Assembly (NCBI GenBank): GCA_022826205.1
Contig: JAJDVJ010000027.1
Location: forward strand, 28,440 to 92,439
DNA length: 64,000 nucleotides
Reading direction: 5' to 3'
Source: Silicimonas sp.
GTDB taxonomy: Bacteria > Pseudomonadota > Alphaproteobacteria > Rhodobacterales > Rhodobacteraceae
A program made the translations under genes and the position numbers. Shown piece by piece: positions 1 to 8,171 of this stretch. The notes beneath the pieces were generated by a model, which did not search any database, was not told where the DNA came from, and saw only the letters and a program-made list of their open reading frames with translations. The stretch's first letter is position 1. The number at the start of each line of letters is the position of its first letter.

Positions 1-1
1 G

Positions 2-307
2 GCGCCTCCAGTCATCGATAGCGACGACCTTCTGGAACGTCCGGCGGAAATGGTCAGGGCGTTTTGCAATGCGGTCAGGATTCCATTCTTTCCGGAAGCG
101 CTTTCCTGGACGGCAGGCGGGGACCCGTCGGCGCACAGTTGGTGGGACGGCGGCTCGTTTCACGCCAACCTTGCAAGCTCAACGGGCCTGGCGCCCCAGC
201 GGAGGAACTACGTGGATCTGAAGGACACGCCGCCGCGCGTCCAGCAGATCCATCGCCGGATGAAGCCGCACTACGACTGGCTTCATGCCCATCGCCTGAC
301 CCCTTGA
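2..307 (+). CDS. Sulfotransferase-family protein, C-terminal part (5' end outside window)
   Basis: The frame is open from base 2 and ends at a stop at 305-307, giving about 101 residues with the N-terminus outside the window. The segment WWDGGSFHANL followed by a YVDLKDTPPRV...HYDWLHAHR tail resembles the C-terminal end of small sulfotransferase-like proteins, in which a DLL..PAEMV stretch precedes it. The PAPS-binding loop would lie in the missing part, so catalytic competence cannot be judged. The family assignment rests on recognition of the tail only. Confidence 0.6.
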   Translation, partial: APPVIDSDDLLERPAEMVRAFCNAVRIPFFPEALSWTAGGDPSAHSWWDGGSFHANLASSTGLAPQRRNYVDLKDTPPRVQQIHRRMKPHYDWLHAHRLTP

Positions 308-544
308 CGAGGGAGGCATCATGGCGATGCAACGAGAAATCACATGGCCAAGGTCGCGATGAGGCGCGTTTCTGACTTCGCGGGTTGTTCCGGGCGTTGC
401 GATTGAAGGAACGAAAGTGCAAGACTGAGGCTGCGAACGGGTTTCGGTCACAGGTGTCGGAAACCGGGCGGCGGGACATGGGTCGGGAAATGTCCGAGTC
501 CTCGACCTTAGGCGTTCATGAAATCACCAGATCGGGAGGTCAGG

Positions 545-949
545 ATGGGAATACTTGACGAGGAGCTGTTCGAGGCAGGGTTGAAGCAGAGAAAGGCGAC
601 GCTCGGTACGCAATACGTGGAGCAGAACCTGGCGGCGGCAGACGATTTCACGCGCCCGTTCCAGGAGGCGATGACCGCATGGTGTTGGGGATTCGGTTGG
701 GGCGACGATGTGATTGATGCCAAGACCCGCAGCATGATGAACCTGTCAATGATTGGCGCGCTGGGCAAGATGCATGAGTGGGAGATTCACTGTCGGGGCG
801 CATTGAAAAACGGCGTGTCGGTGGAGGAAATCCGTGCAATCATTCATGTCGTCGGCATCTATTGTGGCGTGCCACAGGCGCTTGACTGCTTTCGCGTTGC
901 ACGCAAGGTGTTGCAGGAAGCGGGGCAGCTTCCGGACAATGAGCCCTGA
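545..949 (+). CDS. Carboxymuconolactone decarboxylase family protein
   Basis: This encodes a 134-residue all-helical protein. The segment AWCWGFGWGDDVIDAKTRSM, then a HEWEIHCRGALKNGVS stretch and the IYCGVPQALDCFRVAR end, is the PcaC-like fold of this family, whose members include 4-carboxymuconolactone decarboxylase and many uncharacterised proteins. It lacks the CxxC of AhpD-type peroxidase partners. I chose the ATG at 545 because a GGGAGG ribosome site lies just upstream at about 534-539; an in-frame ATG at 518 has no such site. No beta-ketoadipate pathway genes are adjacent, so the substrate is unknown. Confidence 0.75.
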   Translation: MGILDEELFEAGLKQRKATLGTQYVEQNLAAADDFTRPFQEAMTAWCWGFGWGDDVIDAKTRSMMNLSMIGALGKMHEWEIHCRGALKNGVSVEEIRAIIHVVGIYCGVPQALDCFRVARKVLQEAGQLPDNEP

Positions 950-1387
950 ACTCCTGAATTCGACGGCCCTTTGGGGTCGCTGCCCGGTATCCATACCTGA
1001 GAACTCTTGGACATAGAGACTTGAAATACTTTATCTTTCAGTGGTCAATTTCTTTGTCCGAAGTTCTGGCGCGTCGATCGGTGCCTTCCCCGAACATGAT
1101 GCATGCGGTGCATGGGCCCATTTGCATCCTGACCGCTGAGTGCCCAATCAGGAGTGCTGCATGCAGGAGACCGCACGAGACAATTGCGATCAGTTTCGCT
1201 TGAGATCGCGGACCGGGAGTTCTCGAAGTTGATCAAGAGAGTCGAGTGGGCGCCGCATCTGTGATCAGCCGATGCAGACGCCCAAAATCCGAAAGAGATC
1301 CCGGCTGCATTTCTCTGCCATTCCAGACAAACAGGCTTGCTGCGGCCAATGCGCAACTTTGCAACGACACCCTGAACCCTGTGTCTG
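950..1387. other. Intergenic stretch, no supported gene
   Basis: This is about 440 bases between the decarboxylase-family gene and the end of the converging racemase gene. Short open frames occur on both strands, but none has a recognisable product or a convincing ribosome site. I see no strong hairpin or repeat. Confidence 0.6.
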
Positions 1388-2065
1388 CTATCCGTATGCC
1401 CCGGATTTCGATGTACGCAGGCCAGCGGTAACAAGCGCTTCGGCAAGCGCGACAGCACAACTCAGTCCGTCGATGATCGGAAGTCCGAATTCATTTGACA
1501 ATTGCTCCACCAGGTCCGTCATCCCGGCACATCCGAGAACGATCGCATCCGACTTGTCCTCCCAGATGGCAACCTCGACGACGCGGCGAATGGCGTGCAT
1601 GGTCTCGGGGGCCATGTCTTCCAGTTCCAGCACCGGAATGTCGGTCGCCCGCACCTTGGCGCAACGCGATGCCAGGCCGTATCGTTGCAGGTTGGATTCC
1701 AGCACAGGCACGGAACGGGAAAGAGTCGTGATGACGGTGAACTTGTTGCTGACCATACTGGCCATTGAGCAGGCGGATTGACCGATCCCCAACACGGGTG
1801 CGTCCACCATGCATCTTGCTGCATCCAGCCCAGTGTCATCGAAACAGGCGATTACGATGCCATCCGCGTGACTCTGGAGCTCAATTTGCTGCAGGAGTCC
1901 GGAGAGGCAGATTGCACCGTCATAATATCCCTGAATGCTTGGGGGACCGGATGAGGAACCGACGGATACAATCCGGGTACCGGGACGTGCAACGCGCTTT
2001 GCGGCACGGTCGATTCTCCCGGTCATGGAGACAGTGCTGTTGGGATTCACGACAAGCAGTTCCAT
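1388..2065 (-). CDS. Asp/Glu/hydantoin racemase family protein
   Basis: This encodes a 225-residue two-domain racemase. The N-terminus MELLVVNPNSTVSMT is typical of the hydantoin racemase branch. The two catalytic cysteines are visible in IACFDDTGLD (about residue 74) and LGCAGMTDL (about residue 178), one per half, as in cofactor-independent racemases that use a two-base mechanism. The gene starts 8 bases after the livF stop and is the last gene of the liv-type operon. The transported compound is therefore probably racemised after import, for example a hydantoin or a carbamoyl or D-amino acid; this is an inference from position. Confidence 0.85.
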   Translation of the reverse strand: MELLVVNPNSTVSMTGRIDRAAKRVARPGTRIVSVGSSSGPPSIQGYYDGAICLSGLLQQIELQSHADGIVIACFDDTGLDAARCMVDAPVLGIGQSACSMASMVSNKFTVITTLSRSVPVLESNLQRYGLASRCAKVRATDIPVLELEDMAPETMHAIRRVVEVAIWEDKSDAIVLGCAGMTDLVEQLSNEFGLPIIDGLSCAVALAEALVTAGLRTSKSGAYG

Positions 2066-2073
2066 GGTTCAGC

Positions 2074-2799
2074 CTACACCGCTCCGCCCAAGTATGCCGC
2101 CTTGATGCGACTGTCATTCAGCAACTCGCGCGATTCGCCCGATATCACAACGTTCCCCGTTGTGATCGCGTATGCGCGATGGGAAATGCTCAGCGCCATG
2201 CGTGAATTCTGCTCAACCAGAAGTACTGAAACGCCATCGTCCCGGTTGATTTTCACGATTGACCGCGCGATGTCCTGAACGAGTTTTGGCGCAATTCCAA
2301 GCGATGGTTCGTCAAGCAGCAGGAGTTGCGGACGGGCCATCAGTGCCCTCCCGATCACAAGCATCTGCTGTTCACCACCGGACAACGTCCCGGCAGTCTG
2401 GCGCAGACGTTCCTTCAGGCGCGGAAACCGCTCGAGAACGCTCTCGAGCGACCGTCTGTTCTCTCCCCTGTCGGTGCGCGTAAATGCGCCCATCATCAGA
2501 TTGTCTTGGACCGACATGTAAGGAAACACTCGCCGGCCTTCCGGCACCATTGCAATGCCCTTGCTGACGATGCTTGCAGTGCCGCGACCGTCGATACGCT
2601 CGCCCCGAAAACTGATTGAACCACTCTTGATTCTGGAGAGCCCGGTAATCGCGCGCAGTATGGATGACTTTCCGGCACCGTTCGCCCCGATGAGGGCAAC
2701 CGTCTCGCCCTCCGTCAACTCAAGCGTCACGCCCCGTAGCGCATAGACGCGATCGTAGTAGAGCTCGACATCCTGAAATTCCAAGATCCTGGCTGCCAT
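2074..2799 (-). CDS. livF: Branched-chain amino acid type ABC transporter, ATP-binding protein LivF
   Basis: This is a 241-residue cytoplasmic ATPase of a high-affinity amino-acid or amide importer. Visible motifs are Walker A GANGAGKSS (about residue 37), the signature LSGGEQQML (about residue 141) and Walker B LLLLDEPSLG (about residue 160), followed by the LLVEQN switch region. Length and the short C-terminus match LivF rather than LivG. It starts 3 bases after the livG stop, with a GGAGTC ribosome site inside the livG end, so the two are co-translated. The true substrate of the transporter cannot be read from this subunit. Confidence 0.9.
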   Translation of the reverse strand: MAARILEFQDVELYYDRVYALRGVTLELTEGETVALIGANGAGKSSILRAITGLSRIKSGSISFRGERIDGRGTASIVSKGIAMVPEGRRVFPYMSVQDNLMMGAFTRTDRGENRRSLESVLERFPRLKERLRQTAGTLSGGEQQMLVIGRALMARPQLLLLDEPSLGIAPKLVQDIARSIVKINRDDGVSVLLVEQNSRMALSISHRAYAITTGNVVISGESRELLNDSRIKAAYLGGAV

Positions 2800-2802
2800 G
2801 GC

Positions 2803-3582
2803 TCAGACTCCGATTTCGTCGTCGCTGCTGCCGAGGTACGCTTCGATGACTTTCTCGTCATTCTGTATCTGGGCAGGCGTGCCTTCAGCGATCTTTTCGC
2901 CGAAGTTCAGCACGACGATCCGGTCGGAGATCGACATGACCGCGGCCATGTCGTGTTCAACGAGCAAGACCGTCACGCCCCGGTCCCGGACGGATTTCAC
3001 GAGCGTGACCATGTGCTTCGTCTCGTCGAGGTTCATCCCCGCAAATGGTTCGTCAAGCAACAGGACGACCGGGTCGGTTGAAAGCCCGATCGCGATGCCA
3101 AGCGCCCGCAGATGTCCTTGGGGCAGGTTGCCCGCACGTTCACCGGCAATGTCGGACATCCCAAGAAAGGCAAGCAGCTCGTCGGCTCTCCGTCCAAAGC
3201 TTGCCTCGTCAAGACGCGCGGCGCGGGTGCCAAGAAAATATCCCGCCAAGGTTGCTGACGATCGGAGATGCTGGGCAACGATAACGCTCTCCCTGACTGT
3301 CATGTTCTTGAAAATGCTGGTTTCCTGAAACGTTCGCACGACGCCCTTCCGCGCCACGGCATGGGGCTTCAGGTCGGAAATTCTCTCGCCGCGAAACAAC
3401 ACCTCGCCAGATGTCGTCCGAAGGAACGACGTGATCAACTTGAAGAGCGTGGACTTGCCCGCACCATTTGGTCCAATTACGGAAACGATCTCGTCTTCCT
3501 GGACATCGAAGGACACGGCGTTTGTGGCCGTCAACCCGCCGAACTTGCGTGTCAGTTCGCGGATCTCAAGAAGAGGGGTCAT
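2803..3582 (-). CDS. livG: Branched-chain amino acid type ABC transporter, ATP-binding protein LivG
   Basis: This is a second ATPase subunit of about 259 residues. Walker A is GPNGAGKST, Walker B is VVLLLDEPFAGMN, and the H-loop region is LLVEHDM. The signature reads LPQGHLRAL, looser than the LSYGxQ form usual in LivG, but the essential glycine is kept. The ATG at 3580-3582 overlaps the livM stop in an ATGA arrangement, so I prefer it; a GTG two codons upstream at 3588 is the alternative. It sits between livM and livF in the normal order for this family. Confidence 0.9.
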   Translation of the reverse strand: MTPLLEIRELTRKFGGLTATNAVSFDVQEDEIVSVIGPNGAGKSTLFKLITSFLRTTSGEVLFRGERISDLKPHAVARKGVVRTFQETSIFKNMTVRESVIVAQHLRSSATLAGYFLGTRAARLDEASFGRRADELLAFLGMSDIAGERAGNLPQGHLRALGIAIGLSTDPVVLLLDEPFAGMNLDETKHMVTLVKSVRDRGVTVLLVEHDMAAVMSISDRIVVLNFGEKIAEGTPAQIQNDEKVIEAYLGSSDDEIGV

Positions 3583-4577
3583 TTCCACAACCCACGGATT
3601 CGATCGAAGCGTATGCTCAGAAGGCCGTTCGGAAGAACGAGGATTAGCAGGATCAGCGTGCCCGAATACACGAGCAACTGGTACCTCCCAAGTTCGAACA
3701 GCAGGTCCCAGCCGAAATAGAGCACAAGAGTCCCGAGCATCGGTCCGAAGACGTAGCCAAGTCCGCCCAAAAAGCAGTTAAGCATGAAGTCGATCGAGTC
3801 CTTGACCACGAAGCTCGACGGATAGACCGACTGAGCGATCGCTCCAAACATGGCACCCCCCAGGCCGCCAAAGAACGAGGATATCGCGAAGACGATCACG
3901 CGAAGGTAGGCAATGTTCACGCCCACGGACGACGCAAGTTCCTCGTTCTGCTGCATGGAGCGGCAGAGCTGTCCGAGACGCGAATTCACTATCCGATACA
4001 TCGACGCGAAGCACACAACCATCAGCACGCAGGCGGTGTAATAGAATGCCAGCTTAGGGTTTTCGATCGTGGCAAAGTCCGGAATTATCGTGATGCCGAA
4101 CAGCGACAGTTCACCCGGCAACGGGATGGAAACGATTCCCTTTGCGCCATTGGTGATCGGCAATGCGAGCGCAGTCAGGCGGACGACCTCGGTCAGCACG
4201 AGCGTGATCATCGCGAAATACACGCCGCGCAAACGCAGAATCGGGAGACCTATCACGATTGCGACCATGCCTGCAAAGAGACCGGCAGCAGGAAGGGAGA
4301 CCCAGAAGGAGACACCCGCCTTGGTGACGAGGATGGCTGACACGTACGCGCCGATCAGCGCGAACGCGCCCTGACCGATATTGATCCGGCCGATATAGAA
4401 CGTGAGCCAAACGCCGGCACTCGCGACGGACAGCAGTGCCACGGATGTCAGCGTGAAATAGAAATTCCAGCGCCCGGTGACGGAAATCAGGAAGGGGACG
4501 AGCAGAAAGACCGCAATGAGAAACACTGCGAAGCCGAGAACCAGCGGTAACCGATGTGTGTCAGCGCGACTCAACAT
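3579..4577 (-). CDS. livM: Branched-chain amino acid type ABC transporter, permease LivM
   Basis: This is a polytopic inner-membrane protein of 332 residues with about nine to ten hydrophobic segments. The region RGVYFAMITLVLTEVVRL and the later SSFFGGLGGAMFG are characteristic of LivM permeases. It pairs with LivH to form the channel. It starts one base after the livH stop and overlaps livG by 4 bases, so the operon is tightly coupled. Confidence 0.9.
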   Translation of the reverse strand: MLSRADTHRLPLVLGFAVFLIAVFLLVPFLISVTGRWNFYFTLTSVALLSVASAGVWLTFYIGRINIGQGAFALIGAYVSAILVTKAGVSFWVSLPAAGLFAGMVAIVIGLPILRLRGVYFAMITLVLTEVVRLTALALPITNGAKGIVSIPLPGELSLFGITIIPDFATIENPKLAFYYTACVLMVVCFASMYRIVNSRLGQLCRSMQQNEELASSVGVNIAYLRVIVFAISSFFGGLGGAMFGAIAQSVYPSSFVVKDSIDFMLNCFLGGLGYVFGPMLGTLVLYFGWDLLFELGRYQLLVYSGTLILLILVLPNGLLSIRFDRIRGLWK

Positions 4578-4578
4578 G

Positions 4579-5448
4579 CTATCCCCACGGCTTGCCCATG
4601 AGACCTTGCGGCCGAATGGCCAGGAAGATCATGAGAGCCACGAAAATTGCGAGGTAGGTGATGTCACCGTACTGGGAAAGCACGGCAAGCCCGACAGCCT
4701 CTAGCATTCCGAGAATGAACCCGCCGAGTATGGCACCTGAGATCACCCCCGCGCCGCCGATCATCACCATCATGAACGCCTTGATGGATGTGGGCCCGCC
4801 CATGCCGAGATTGACCCCGGTAATCGTGACGAGCAGGCCGCCCACAAGGCCTGCCAGCATGGCTCCGAGGGCGAACCCGATCATGGAGTACCGGTTCACG
4901 TTGACACCCATCAGTTCTGCCGCGACGCGGTCCTGCGCGATGGCTCTGAGCGCACGGCCGGTCCTCGTGAACTGCATGTAAGAAATGAACGCGACGATGG
5001 ACAGGATGGCAAGAAAGCAGATCAGAATCCGGTCGTAGGGAATGATGATCCGGAAGTCCCAATTGAAGACGCCGTCGACGATCTTCGGAACGCCGCGCTG
5101 CTTTTCCCCGAACACCAGCAGTATCACTGCGTCCAACAGGAAGGCGATTCCGGCTGCCAGCAGCATCGTGCTTTCTTCCCTGGCCGACCGCCGGATCACG
5201 GGGCCAAAAAGGAACTTCTCTATCAAGGCCCCCAACACCGCAAGCGTTACGCAGGACATCAGGAGAGCGAGCACAAACGGCAATCCGAACTGGCCGTAGA
5301 ACGTGTAGGTCACGAACCCCCCGATGACGTACATCTGGCCATGGGCGAAATTCAGCACGTTCATGAGGGCGAAAATCAAGGTCAACCCGAGCGCGATCAT
5401 TGCATATTGCGAGCCCAGATAGACGCCGTTTACGATGACTTGTTCCAT
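4579..5448 (-). CDS. livH: Branched-chain amino acid type ABC transporter, permease LivH
   Basis: This is an inner-membrane permease of 289 residues. The N-terminus MEQVIVNGVYLGSQYAMIAL and the stretch MNVLNFAHGQMYVIG are diagnostic of LivH. I placed the start at the ATG at 5446-5448, where an AGGGTG ribosome site precedes it; the frame is open 20 codons further upstream, but that extension is hydrophilic and unlike the family. About 75 bases separate it from the binding-protein gene. Confidence 0.9.
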   Translation of the reverse strand: MEQVIVNGVYLGSQYAMIALGLTLIFALMNVLNFAHGQMYVIGGFVTYTFYGQFGLPFVLALLMSCVTLAVLGALIEKFLFGPVIRRSAREESTMLLAAGIAFLLDAVILLVFGEKQRGVPKIVDGVFNWDFRIIIPYDRILICFLAILSIVAFISYMQFTRTGRALRAIAQDRVAAELMGVNVNRYSMIGFALGAMLAGLVGGLLVTITGVNLGMGGPTSIKAFMMVMIGGAGVISGAILGGFILGMLEAVGLAVLSQYGDITYLAIFVALMIFLAIRPQGLMGKPWG

Positions 5449-5523
5449 GAAAGCACCCTGCGCCGCAGTTGCACCGGACCGGGGATTCCGATCCGGTGCC
5501 CAATTCACGAAGCGGCTGTTCGA

Positions 5524-6711
5524 TCAGTCGACTTCAGCGACAAAGAGCGTTTCGAACTCCCCGTCCTGAAAGACGTTCACAACCAGCGGAACCGCAATCT
5601 GCCGGCGCTGCCCGAACGAGGACACGCCCACGTACCGCATCATGGCATCGCCCTTCATGTAGGGATTCGGCGCCTCGAACGTATCCATCGTCTGCTTGAA
5701 GGCCTCGACGTCGTCGATGGCTGCCGGATTCGCTGCCAGCGTCGCGAGGATGTATTCAAGCGCATACACCTTGGTGTTCGACTCGTCGTTGTATTCACCG
5801 AACATATCCGTGTATCTCGCAACGAACTCCTTCATCATGTCGGACGCGATTTCCGGAGTGGATGCACCACCAACAGATATGAACCCGTTTGCCAGATCGC
5901 CCGCGCTCTCGCGCAGCACCTGGGCGTCTTGGGCCGTCTCCGTCGATATCAGTCCCTGAAATCCCAGTTCACGCGCAGACCGGATCAGTTGCGGGGCACT
6001 TGCCGGCGTAACGCCTGAAAGCACTAGCAGATCGGGGTTCGTGCGGATCACCGGAGTAAGGACCGGCGTGAAATCGGTGGTGTCCACCTGGTAGGTCACA
6101 TTGGCGGAGACCACTTCAAGTCCCAACGCTTCCGCAGCCTCGCGGCCGCTGTCGCGTTGGCTGAGGGGGTCGGATTCGTTGGCGGCAATGAAGGCAACCG
6201 TCCTGACGCCTCTATCCTCCTTCAGGTACTTGTAAATTGCCGGACCGGACTGGTAGTTGGCGACCATTCCAAGAACGGCGTTTGATGCCGGAGCCGTATA
6301 GAGCGGCTTTGGAAATGCATACGGGAAATAGATGATCCCGTTAGCCTCCGCCACTGGGCGTACAGCGGCTGCACCGTCGTCAACGTTCGGACCCACCACG
6401 TAGTGAATGCCTTCCTGGGCCATTTTTTCCATTCCGGCAATCGCCCGTTTCGGATCCTTCTGGTCATCGAACGAGACGATCTCGATGTCATAGGTCACAT
6501 CTCCGATCTTGTATCCGCCGGTCTCGTTGATCCACGCCGCGCGGGTTTCCATCGACCGCTGGTTCGATGTTCCCCATGCAGCAGCCGGCCCGCTTGTGAC
6601 TCCGACAAAGCCGATCTTGAGGACCGGGTTCTGGGCCAAGGCGGCCGATCCCGGTATGACGGAAAGCGCGAGCGCCGCCGTCACCGCCGTGAGCATGTTT
6701 CTGCGTTGCAT
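5524..6711 (-). CDS. ABC transporter substrate-binding protein (branched-chain amino acid / amide type)
   Basis: This is a periplasmic type I binding protein of 395 residues. It begins MQRRNMLTAV with a hydrophobic stretch ending in an ALAQ-type signal-peptidase site, then the mature start NPVLKIGFVGVTSG. The ATG at 6709-6711 is preceded by AGGAGGGAG, a strong ribosome site. It is the first gene of the operon and delivers ligand to LivH/LivM. The family includes binders of branched-chain amino acids, amides and urea, and I cannot tell which applies. The racemase in the operon and the GntR regulator opposite suggest a catabolic amino-acid-derived substrate. Confidence 0.88.
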   Translation of the reverse strand: MQRRNMLTAVTAALALSVIPGSAALAQNPVLKIGFVGVTSGPAAAWGTSNQRSMETRAAWINETGGYKIGDVTYDIEIVSFDDQKDPKRAIAGMEKMAQEGIHYVVGPNVDDGAAAVRPVAEANGIIYFPYAFPKPLYTAPASNAVLGMVANYQSGPAIYKYLKEDRGVRTVAFIAANESDPLSQRDSGREAAEALGLEVVSANVTYQVDTTDFTPVLTPVIRTNPDLLVLSGVTPASAPQLIRSARELGFQGLISTETAQDAQVLRESAGDLANGFISVGGASTPEIASDMMKEFVARYTDMFGEYNDESNTKVYALEYILATLAANPAAIDDVEAFKQTMDTFEAPNPYMKGDAMMRYVGVSSFGQRRQIAVPLVVNVFQDGEFETLFVAEVD

Positions 6712-6819
6712 TTCTCCCTCCTGGGTCAATCCTGGTTGCTGCCGCTCTTCGGGTCGCTGGACCCGTTCTTGCCTGTTTTTCGATTCCGCCTGCCCGACTT
6801 GATACACGGAAACGAAAAG

Positions 6820-6863
6820 TTGTCAACAATTTTGATCTAAGATGTTAACGTCATTATTGACAA
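6820..6863. promoter_or_regulatory. Inverted repeat in the divergent liv/gntR promoter region
   Basis: TTGTCAACAAT at 6820-6830 faces ATTATTGACAA at 6853-6863, an 11-bp inverted repeat with one mismatch whose arms are 33 bases apart, about three helical turns. Each arm contains a TTGACA on its outward strand. The plus-strand TTGACA at 6857-6862 is followed 17 bases later by TTGAAT (6880-6885). The minus-strand TTGACA (6821-6826) is followed 16 bases later by TATCAA (6799-6804). The repeat could therefore carry both -35 boxes and also be the operator of the GntR protein; the binding is inferred. Confidence 0.5.
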
Positions 6864-6895
6864 AAGACGGTTGAATGGTTTGAATTGTCTCGGAG

Positions 6896-7648
6896 ATGGT
6901 TGAAAGGAAGCGAGGATTCCGGAAGAGCGTGCCGACAGACCCGACCAGCATAGAAACAGCGAACAAGGACTTGCCTGACCGTGTCGACGAGGCGTACATC
7001 GTCGAACGCATCTACAGCGCAGTCATGGAACATCGGCTTCCGCCCGCGCAAAAGCTGAACGAACTCAAGCTTTGTGAGGCCTTCGGCGTGGGCCGCATGC
7101 GCATTCGGCGCGCGTTGCTGCTCTTGTCGGATCAGGGAATTGTCGAGTTGGAAGCAAATCGCGGCGCGTTTGTCGCCAGTCCAAGCCCGAAGGAAGCAAA
7201 CGAGGTGTTCGATGCCCGTATGGTGCTTGAGCCGGCAATTGCCAGGCGCGTTGCAGTCGAGACCCCCCCAGAATATCTGGCGATGCTGAAACAGCACATT
7301 TCCCTGGAGGGTGAGGCAAGGGAAAACAGCAGGGGCGCGGACCTCATTCGGCTCTCCGGCGAATTTCACGTGAAAGTTGCTTTGGCGTCCGGAAACCTCA
7401 TCCTGAGGCGTGTCATTCGTGAGCTAGTGACCAGATCGTCGCTGATAGTCGGATTGTTCGGGGCGTCGAACCACATGGATTGTCCTGACGGCGAGCATTC
7501 GGACTTGCTGTGCGCAATCGAGCGTGGCGATGCCGATACGACCGCCTCTCTCATGTTCGAGCACCTGAGGAAAATCAAGGACGGCCTTGATCTCGCACCG
7601 CCCAAACCGAAAGAAGGCGATCTCAAGGACATTCTCGGTTTGAGGTAG
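6896..7648 (+). CDS. GntR family transcriptional regulator, FadR/FCD type
   Basis: This is a regulator of up to 250 residues. The N-terminal winged helix is seen in IYSAVMEHRLPPAQKLNELKL and the recognition part FGVGRMRIRRALLLL. The C-terminal FCD ligand domain contains the metal-binding style residues D..R at about 100-104 and later histidines. The ATG at 6896 abuts GGAG with no spacing and lies only a few bases after the predicted -10, so an in-frame GTG at 6929 with GGAAG upstream is also possible. Its divergent position suggests that it controls the liv-racemase operon. Confidence 0.85.
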   Translation: MVERKRGFRKSVPTDPTSIETANKDLPDRVDEAYIVERIYSAVMEHRLPPAQKLNELKLCEAFGVGRMRIRRALLLLSDQGIVELEANRGAFVASPSPKEANEVFDARMVLEPAIARRVAVETPPEYLAMLKQHISLEGEARENSRGADLIRLSGEFHVKVALASGNLILRRVIRELVTRSSLIVGLFGASNHMDCPDGEHSDLLCAIERGDADTTASLMFEHLRKIKDGLDLAPPKPKEGDLKDILGLR

Positions 7649-8171
7649 GAGAAACCTGGGTCACCCTTCCGCCTCGATCCCACCGCTCCGGAGATCGCTT
7701 GGCTGCGGGAGCGGTCTTGTGTCTCGCGCAAATCCTCGGTTGACCGCATGCGACTCGCGAGCGAGGTCAGGGGTCTGCTTAGTCCCTACAATCCCCATGT
7801 TCTCGACGTCGAAGGCAACCTCGCGGGATCATGAAACCGCGCGCAATGGAACCAGGCCCTAATGCGAGGATTGCGAGATATGTCCGTCTGCAAAAGATCG
7901 AACAGGCATTCGCCGGGAGCATGCACCGTCTGCGCAACGCGGCGGCCTGTTCCAATAGATCCCTCTGGCCGATCCTCGGGAATGTCCTTGACACCATCGA
8001 GTCGGCGGAACGCGCGAACTGTCTCAGAAATGCAGCACATTTCTCCTACTGCACCTGACACGCTCAAGGTTGATTCACGGATCCGTGTTCATGCCGCCAG
8101 AAATGGAACAACAAGCGCGGCGTGCAGACGAAGGTGGCCGTGGTTGCCGTATCTGGAATGCTACGACTCTG
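7649..8171. other. Intergenic stretch, no supported gene
   Basis: This is about 520 bases between the convergent GntR and D-lactate dehydrogenase genes. Open frames of 70-95 codons occur on both strands, but they overlap each other and have no recognisable product. CCGCTC near 7681 and GAGCGG near 7709 could pair, but across a long loop. Confidence 0.55.
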
